Shown: piece by piece, positions 6,641 through 9,109 of the stretch
How the letters are laid out: each line of letters opens with the position of its first letter
How positions within the stretch are numbered: the stretch's first letter is position 1
The notes under the pieces: model-generated
What the model was told of the DNA's origin: nothing
Database searches by the model: none
The model's input: the letters and a program-made list of their open reading frames with translations, nothing else
Source: Spirochaetaceae bacterium UBA6089
GTDB taxonomy: Bacteria > Spirochaetota > Spirochaetia > Treponematales > Rectinemataceae
Direction: 5' to 3'
Assembly (NCBI GenBank): GCA_002435985.1
Contig: DIXD01000059.1
Location: forward strand, 1-9,109
DNA length: 9,109 nucleotides
Made by a program: the position numbers and the translations under genes

Positions 6641-7900
6641 ATGAATGCACGCGCACTCGATGAGAGACTGTTTTACAGAGACCCCTGGCTTTCGGAAGCC
6701 AAGGCCACCGTCGTGGCGATAGAGGGGGAGGGCTCGCCTGGGCATGGACAGGCCCGCGTCCTGCTCGACGCGACGATTTTTTACCCCGAAGGCGGCGGCC
6801 AGCCTTCCGATCGTGGCTTTATCGGGAGCGCCCGCGTCGTCGATGTACAGGAGATCGAGGGGCAGATCTGGCATTTTGTAGATATCCCCATGGATGCCGG
6901 AAACATTCAGGCAGAGCCCAAGGGGGATGACTTGAAGGTCGGTGCCCGCGTGCTTGTCCGTATCGATTGGCAGCGTCGCCTCTATCACATGCAGCAGCAT
7001 ACTGGGCAGCACCTTTTGTCGGCGGTGCTCGAGCAGGACTACGGAATCCATACGCTCTCCTTCCACCTCGGCACGGAGTACTGCACCATCGATGTCTCTG
7101 CCAAAAATCCGGCGGATCTGCCGCTCGGGGAGATCGAGGCCAAGGTCGACGGGTGGATCGAACGCGATGTCCCCGTGCGGGTCCATTATTGCCCTCCCGA
7201 AGATCTGTCCGCGTTCAAGCTCAGAAAAAGGCCGCCAGCGGACGAAGCCGTCATCAGGGTCGTCGAGATCGATGGATATGACTGGTCGCCCTGCGGAGGC
7301 ACCCACGTGGACAGGACGGGCCGGCTCCGGGCACTCAAGATATTTTCGCTCGAACGGTACAAGGGCAATGTGCGCGTGTATTTTGCGTCGGGCGCGCATG
7401 CCCTCGAACTATTGTTCAAGGCGTACGAAGAGGCGAAGCGGGCTGCACTGCTTCTCGGTTCGGGAGTGGAGAATATGGTTGCGCGTCTGAAGGACAGCTT
7501 AGAAAAAGGCACTTCCTTCGAGAGAAAGGCAAAGCGATGCGCACAGTTGCTCGCCGAGGCGGAGGTGGGGCTGGCCATGGCGCAGGCGGCGCCGGGCGAG
7601 GTGCTCGAATTCAGACTCGAGGATGACGATGCGGACCAGGGCACTGCGCTCGTCAAAACCGCAGCCGCCCGCGGAAGGGCTGCCGTCGCCCTCTCTTTGG
7701 CTGACTCGACCGTCGTGGTACAGATCGACCAGAAGACCGGTTTCCCGCTCCCTACAGCGCTCTTGAAAGAGAAAATAGCTGCGCTCGGCGGCAGAGGAGG
7801 GGGAAGCTCGGCCTTTTTCAGGGCTACCTTTGCATCGCCGGAACAGGCGACCCTCTTTGCGCAGTATGCGAAACAGGTGCTGACGGGAGTGCGACCTTAA
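6641..7900 (+). CDS. alaX: Alanyl-tRNA editing hydrolase, long AlaX type
   Basis: This 419-residue protein resembles the editing half of alanyl-tRNA synthetase as a free-standing enzyme. It would hydrolyse Ser-tRNA(Ala) or Gly-tRNA(Ala) in the cytoplasm. The N-terminal beta domain has FYPEGGGQPSDRG (48-59). The zinc site is complete: His120 and His124 in MQQHTGQH, and Cys218 and His222 in SPCGGTHV. The C-terminal part (about 260-415) contains a helical region and a DHHA1-like domain ending in a glycine-rich GGRGGGSS motif (383-390), which marks the long AlaX class. The length and all metal ligands argue for an active enzyme. It has no aminoacylation domain, so it is not AlaRS itself. AAAGGG (6628-6633) precedes the ATG by 7 bp. 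Only 12 bp separate it from smc, so the two are very likely cotranscribed. Confidence 0.93.
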   Translation: MNARALDERLFYRDPWLSEAKATVVAIEGEGSPGHGQARVLLDATIFYPEGGGQPSDRGFIGSARVVDVQEIEGQIWHFVDIPMDAGNIQAEPKGDDLKVGARVLVRIDWQRRLYHMQQHTGQHLLSAVLEQDYGIHTLSFHLGTEYCTIDVSAKNPADLPLGEIEAKVDGWIERDVPVRVHYCPPEDLSAFKLRKRPPADEAVIRVVEIDGYDWSPCGGTHVDRTGRLRALKIFSLERYKGNVRVYFASGAHALELLFKAYEEAKRAALLLGSGVENMVARLKDSLEKGTSFERKAKRCAQLLAEAEVGLAMAQAAPGEVLEFRLEDDDADQGTALVKTAAARGRAAVALSLADSTVVVQIDQKTGFPLPTALLKEKIAALGGRGGGSSAFFRATFASPEQATLFAQYAKQVLTGVRP

Positions 7901-9012
7901 AGCTCCAGGGGACGCCTGTTGTCCATAAGCCTTTGGCTCAGATAGTCCCTATCGAGGCTGAGTTCGGATATAAAAAACCGCACCTGCTCTTCGGACAAGA
8001 GATTTTGCTCGGCATAGAGATAGGCCAAGGCGCGTTCGGCGATAAGCGGCACCTTGAGCGCGTTCATCTGTACTTCATAGGCCGCGCCATCCTTACAGCG
8101 GTGCTCGATTGAGGCATAGAGCCGTGACTCGTCTATATTCCCCTGCATGGCGCTCAACTCGGCGAGAAGCGGGGCAATGTTTCCTCGGGCGGCCAGTTCA
8201 CCCATAGGTTTGAGCGTAAAAAACGTATATTCCTTGCCCGGCAGATAGTGGTGTTCATCGCAGCGCGTGCAGTAGTTTGGCTCGCGGCCGTCGTGTTTGG
8301 TGCGATCTCCGCCGATTATGATGAGGGGATCGAAGTACAGGGCAGGGCACTCCTGACCATTCACCAGATAGTAGCGGTAGGTGTAGAGCGAATCCTTGAG
8401 GCACTCCTCGTGCTCGCAGTATGCCGTGAGCGGAACGATGTCGGTCGCCGTCTCCAACAGCAGCCTTGCGGTCTGGTTGAAGATTTCCCGGCGAAAATTG
8501 AGCACGAGCGTTGGGGATATGAAGCAGATTCCCCGGGACTCGGCCTCGTCCTTCATGAGATACGCGATGCGCTCGTCGAAAAATGCTGCCTCGTCGATGA
8601 CCCAGGTACCCACCCCGGGGTTTTCGGCGATGAGCATCTCGAGGCTGAAGGAGTCCTTTGCCGAGCCGATTCTGTCTCCACAGCGCTCGTAGCCCCCGCG
8701 GTATGCAAGGGCGTCGTCGGGATACTCTGGGAAGCGGCTCTTGTCGAGGGCTGATCGCACGACGAAGACATCTCTGCGGTCGACATGTCCGGAGCTCGTC
8801 AGGCGCGCTGCGGCACCCTTCTTCTTGAGTGCGATTCGACTGTCGCGCCAGATCCGCGCCGAAAACTCGGTCTTGCCCGACCCCATAGGTCCGATGACAA
8901 GAACGCGCTTACCTGCGGAGATGAAGTCGTGGTGGCGGCTCACCGAATGGATGTTGAGTTGCGGAAAACCTAAGCTTTTTAGGAATTCTCCTGTTTCATC
9001 GTTGTTCTGCAT
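7897..9012 (-). CDS. Divergent, enlarged thymidine-kinase-like P-loop protein
   Basis: This 371-residue protein has motifs in the order of type II thymidine kinases. A P-loop GPMGSGKT is at 41-48 and VFVVRSALDKSRF at 82-94. Walker B is IDEAAFFD (139-146), where Glu141 corresponds to the kinase's catalytic base. A lid-like ICFISPTLVLNFRREIF follows at 162-178. Four cysteines (199, 204, 248, 251) around LTAYCEHEEC and IIIGGD...NYCTRC match the zinc/lasso region, although the first pair is CX4C instead of CX2C. Typical enzymes have about 190-200 residues; this one has an expanded middle and about 100 extra C-terminal residues (270-371) of mainly helical character that I do not recognise. Thymidine phosphorylation is therefore plausible but unproven; another nucleotide-dependent role is possible. 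The start is secure: an in-frame stop lies at 9034-9036, and AGGAAA (9017-9022) precedes the ATG. The stop overlaps that of alaX. Confidence 0.7.
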   Translation of the reverse strand: MQNNDETGEFLKSLGFPQLNIHSVSRHHDFISAGKRVLVIGPMGSGKTEFSARIWRDSRIALKKKGAAARLTSSGHVDRRDVFVVRSALDKSRFPEYPDDALAYRGGYERCGDRIGSAKDSFSLEMLIAENPGVGTWVIDEAAFFDERIAYLMKDEAESRGICFISPTLVLNFRREIFNQTARLLLETATDIVPLTAYCEHEECLKDSLYTYRYYLVNGQECPALYFDPLIIIGGDRTKHDGREPNYCTRCDEHHYLPGKEYTFFTLKPMGELAARGNIAPLLAELSAMQGNIDESRLYASIEHRCKDGAAYEVQMNALKVPLIAERALAYLYAEQNLLSEEQVRFFISELSLDRDYLSQRLMDNRRPLEL

Positions 9013-9033
9013 CGTGTTTCCTGACGCTTCGGT

Positions 9034-9109
9034 TTATTTTGAGGAAGGGGGCACAACTCCATGGGCTGAGGCCATGGCCCCCGAGGCACTCTTTGCCCGC
9101 GCCACATTC
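9034..9109 (-). CDS. Possible C-terminal end of an upstream minus-strand gene (partial)
   Basis: On the minus strand, 24 codons are open from the window edge to a TAA at 9034-9036, ending ...AHGVVPPSSK. The stop lies 21 bp before the TK-like start and in the same direction, the spacing expected of an operon partner. The fragment is too short to identify, and an open frame of this length can occur by chance. An inverted repeat overlaps it. Confidence 0.3.
   Translation of the reverse strand, partial: NVARAKSASGAMASAHGVVPPSSK
9047..9082. repeat. GC-rich inverted repeat upstream of the TK-like gene
   Basis: GGGGGC (9047-9052) can pair with GCCCCC (9077-9082). Inside it, two CCATGG copies (9059-9064 and 9072-9077) can form a competing 6-bp stem with a 7-nt loop. 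No T-run follows on either strand, so I do not call it an intrinsic terminator. It could affect transcripts entering the TK-like gene. Confidence 0.35.

Noticed and set aside
1..9109. A new multi-gene defence, mobile or biosynthetic system
   Set aside because: Nearly every base is accounted for by housekeeping genes and short regulatory gaps. No transposase, repeat array, attachment site or cluster of unknown genes is present.

Overview
The window reads as an ordinary chromosomal segment of a moderately GC-rich bacterium, most likely a spirochaete of the Treponema/Spirochaeta group. The grounds are the rplM-rpsI-recX gene order, a short SMC protein of 969 residues, and a winged-HTH/PTS-EIIA fusion directly upstream of smc. 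This placement rests on recalled gene order and family features, not on a database search.

Layout. The left edge (1-702, minus strand) holds the N-terminal part of a probable RNase II/R-family (RNB) exoribonuclease, cut by the window before its catalytic domain. A divergent intergenic region (703-847) carries a sigma70-like promoter on each strand. Going right, an 83-residue two-helix membrane protein (848-1099) precedes a strong extended -10 promoter and the block rplM-rpsI-recX (1205-2894). A new promoter then drives a gene for an excisionase-type HTH fused to a PTS EIIA (PtsN-like) domain (2978-3631), which ends in a strong intrinsic terminator. Only 28 bp beyond that terminator stem is smc (3719-6628), followed 12 bp later by a long AlaX-type alanyl-tRNA editing hydrolase (6641-7900). 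A divergent thymidine-kinase-like P-loop protein (7897-9012, minus strand) converges on it, and the two stop codons overlap within a TTAA palindrome. The right edge may hold the last codons of another minus-strand gene.

How the genes fit together. Most are housekeeping: ribosomal proteins L13 and S9, control of RecA (RecX), chromosome organisation (SMC), translation fidelity (AlaX), RNA turnover (RNB) and possibly nucleotide salvage (TK-like). The HTH-EIIA protein is the only obvious regulator and keeps the phosphorylatable histidine.

I found no CRISPR array, transposon, tRNA, rRNA or defence cassette, and no multi-gene system that looks new. The points most worth a second look are: the central part of recX, where an out-of-phase frame looks more RecX-like and is followed by a 15-bp tandem repeat; an SMC with no recognisable canonical hinge; the HTH-EIIA fusion; the terminator immediately before smc; and the enlarged TK-like protein.
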